Part shown: one piece after another, positions 5,341 to 6,471 of the stretch | How the letters are laid out: each line of letters begins with the position of its first letter | Position numbering within the stretch: position 1 is the stretch's first letter | NCBI GenBank assembly: GCA_031553655.1 | Contig: JAVBLG010000003.1 | Location: 1-6,471 of the forward strand | DNA: 6,471 nucleotides | Source of the DNA: JAVBLG01 sp031553655 | Lineage (GTDB): Bacteria; Desulfobacterota; Desulfovibrionia; Desulfovibrionales; Desulfovibrionaceae | Direction: 5' to 3' | Notes under the pieces: model-generated | What the model was told of the DNA's origin: nothing | Databases searched by the model: none | The model's input: only the letters and a program-made list of their open reading frames with translations | Made by a program: the position numbers and the translations under genes

Positions 5341-6381
5341 ATGGCCAAGCTTTTGGATTATGCACTCGGGATGTTTTCTAATGATCTGGCGATAGATCTG
5401 GGTACCGCCAACACCTGCGTCTATGTTAAAGGCAAAGGTATTGTGCTCAGAGAGCCTTCGGTGGTCGCGGTAAAAAAAGATACACGCGGCAACAATGTGG
5501 TTCTGGCCGTGGGGCAGGACGCCAAGCGCATGCTCGGGCGTACCCCCGGCAATATATGGGCCATACGGCCGATGAAGGATGGTGTTATCGCCGACTTTGA
5601 AGTCACCGAGGCCATGCTGCGCCACTTTATCGCCAAGGTTCACAATTCCAGGCGTTTGGTTCGTCCGCGGATAATGATTTGCGTGCCCACGGGCATAACT
5701 CAGGTTGAGAAGAGGGCGGTCAAGGAATCGGCCCAGTCCGCTGGGGCGCGCGAGGTATATCTCATTGAAGAACCCATGGCTGCGGCCATTGGAGCCAACT
5801 TGCCCATTCAGGAACCCACCTCCAACATGGTGGTGGACATTGGCGGCGGAACAACCGAAGTAGCGGTTATTTCCCTCTCTGGTATTGTTTATTCCAAGTC
5901 GGTTCGCGTGGGTGGAGACAAGATGGACGAAGCCATCATGACCCATGTGAAACGTAAATATAATATGCTCATAGGCGAGTCTTCGGCTGAAGATATCAAA
6001 ATAAAAGTAGCTTCGGCCTATCCCATGGATCCCGAGCAGCAGATCGAGGTCAAGGGGCGGGATCTGGTAACCGGTATTCCGCAAAATATAATTATTACCT
6101 CCGAAGAAGTGCGCAAGGCCATATCCGAGCAGGTGGACAACATTGTACAGGCCGTGCGCATTGCTCTGGAACAAACACCTCCCGAACTTGCAGCCGACAT
6201 AGTCGACCGCGGCATTGTGCTTACGGGCGGGGGGGCTTTGCTGAAGGGGCTTGATCAGTTGCTGCGTGAGGAAACATCGCTGCCCATTACAGTAGTGGAA
6301 GACCCGCTTTCCACGGTTGTGCTGGGCACTGGCCGTGCGCTGGATAATCTCCACATTTTAAAAGAAGTTTGTATTGAATAA
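5341..6381 (+). CDS. mreB: Rod shape-determining protein MreB (bacterial actin)
   Basis: A 346-residue actin-fold ATPase that forms membrane-associated filaments and directs lateral cell-wall synthesis with MreC, MreD, RodA, PBP2 and RodZ. It covers the full family length. Nucleotide-binding motifs are present: phosphate-1 DLGTANT (19-25), connect-1 EEPMAAAIG (143-151), phosphate-2 DIGGGTTEV (166-174) and adenosine motif TGGGALLKGL (295-304). The N-terminus MAKLLDYALGMFSNDL has the short hydrophobic/basic lead before MFSNDL seen in Gram-negative MreB, which favours ATG 5341 over the internal ATG at 5371 (M11). The nearest SD-like sequence, AGAGG (5322-5326), is 14 nt from the ATG, longer than usual; the internal ATG has none. 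The stop is TAA at 6379-6381. No mreC start is seen in the remaining 90 bases, which instead carry hairpin and G-run sequence. Its presence indicates a rod or curved-rod cell. Confidence 0.98.
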   Translation: MAKLLDYALGMFSNDLAIDLGTANTCVYVKGKGIVLREPSVVAVKKDTRGNNVVLAVGQDAKRMLGRTPGNIWAIRPMKDGVIADFEVTEAMLRHFIAKVHNSRRLVRPRIMICVPTGITQVEKRAVKESAQSAGAREVYLIEEPMAAAIGANLPIQEPTSNMVVDIGGGTTEVAVISLSGIVYSKSVRVGGDKMDEAIMTHVKRKYNMLIGESSAEDIKIKVASAYPMDPEQQIEVKGRDLVTGIPQNIIITSEEVRKAISEQVDNIVQAVRIALEQTPPELAADIVDRGIVLTGGGALLKGLDQLLREETSLPITVVEDPLSTVVLGTGRALDNLHILKEVCIE

Positions 6382-6408
6382 GCCGCTAACGGCGAAGTAT
6401 AATTTTTT
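6382..6408 (+). terminator. Weak terminator-like hairpin after mreB
   Basis: GCCG (6382-6385) and CGGC (6390-6393) form a 4-bp stem with a CTAA loop directly after the mreB stop, and a run of six T follows at 6403-6408. The 9-nt gap between stem and T-run and the short stem make this a poor intrinsic terminator. AGCCG (6381-6385) could alternatively pair with CGGCT (6412-6416), enclosing the T-run. Confidence 0.3.
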
Positions 6409-6418
6409 ATCCGGCTCT

Positions 6419-6471
6419 CCCCCCAACAAAAGTTTTTGGGAAAGGGGGATGGGGGCTTGGGGGAAGGGGGG
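6419..6471 (+). repeat. C-run, small hairpin and G-run cluster with quadruplex potential at the window edge
   Basis: Six C (6419-6424) are followed by a hairpin-capable stretch (CCCAA 6422-6426 with TTGGG 6436-6440), then four long G-runs: five G at 6444-6448, 6451-6455 and 6459-6463, and six at 6466-6471, separated by 2, 3 and 2 bases. This satisfies the usual G-quadruplex pattern on the plus (transcript-sense) strand. The C-run can instead pair with one of the G-runs, so alternative folds compete. The element is cut by the window end, so its full extent is unknown. Confidence 0.65.

Noticed and set aside
5245..6354. A 369-codon open frame on the minus strand opposite mreB
   Set aside because: It lies almost entirely antisense to a clearly real mreB, its translation is rich in His, Asn and Gly with no recognisable domain, and it has no convincing SD. 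It is a codon-bias shadow.

Overview
The window looks like core chromosome from a sulfate-reducing deltaproteobacterium of the Desulfovibrionaceae type. The main clue is a siroheme-decarboxylase-like (AhbA/AhbB, NirG/NirL-like) gene directly upstream of and coupled to hemL, the arrangement expected where heme is made by the siroheme (Ahb) route. The moderately GC-rich coding sequence, the intergenic palindromes and the G-rich tract after the last gene agree with this, but the species cannot be named from sequence alone.

Layout. Positions 12-1770, minus strand: a two-gene tetrapyrrole operon, ahbB-like then hemL, with a plausible sigma70 promoter at 1801-1829 and a very strong Shine-Dalgarno (SD) sequence. 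Positions 1859-2854, plus strand: gpsA (glycerol-3-phosphate dehydrogenase, phospholipid precursor), transcribed divergently. Its stop codon lies inside a hairpin that looks like a terminator. Positions 2948-4099, plus: an HlyD/EmrA-type membrane fusion protein with no transporter or outer-membrane partner beside it. Positions 4102-4229: a gene-free spacer that is almost wholly one nested palindrome, between convergent genes. Positions 4230-5168, minus: a radical SAM protein of the YhcC/YtqA (TIGR01212) family. Positions 5169-5340: a divergent intergenic region. Positions 5341-6381, plus: mreB, the bacterial actin of rod shape. Positions 6382-6471: non-coding, with a small hairpin, a C-run and a dense series of G-runs at the window edge.

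The genes are mostly housekeeping: tetrapyrrole synthesis, lipid precursor, envelope export, probable tRNA modification and cell shape. They form separate transcription units and not one system. All six coding genes appear intact. I see no mobile element, CRISPR array, tRNA or rRNA, and no convincing new multi-gene system. The items most worth a second look are the nested palindrome at 4102-4229, the G-run cluster at 6444-6471, the unpartnered membrane fusion protein, and the single siroheme decarboxylase subunit linked to hemL.
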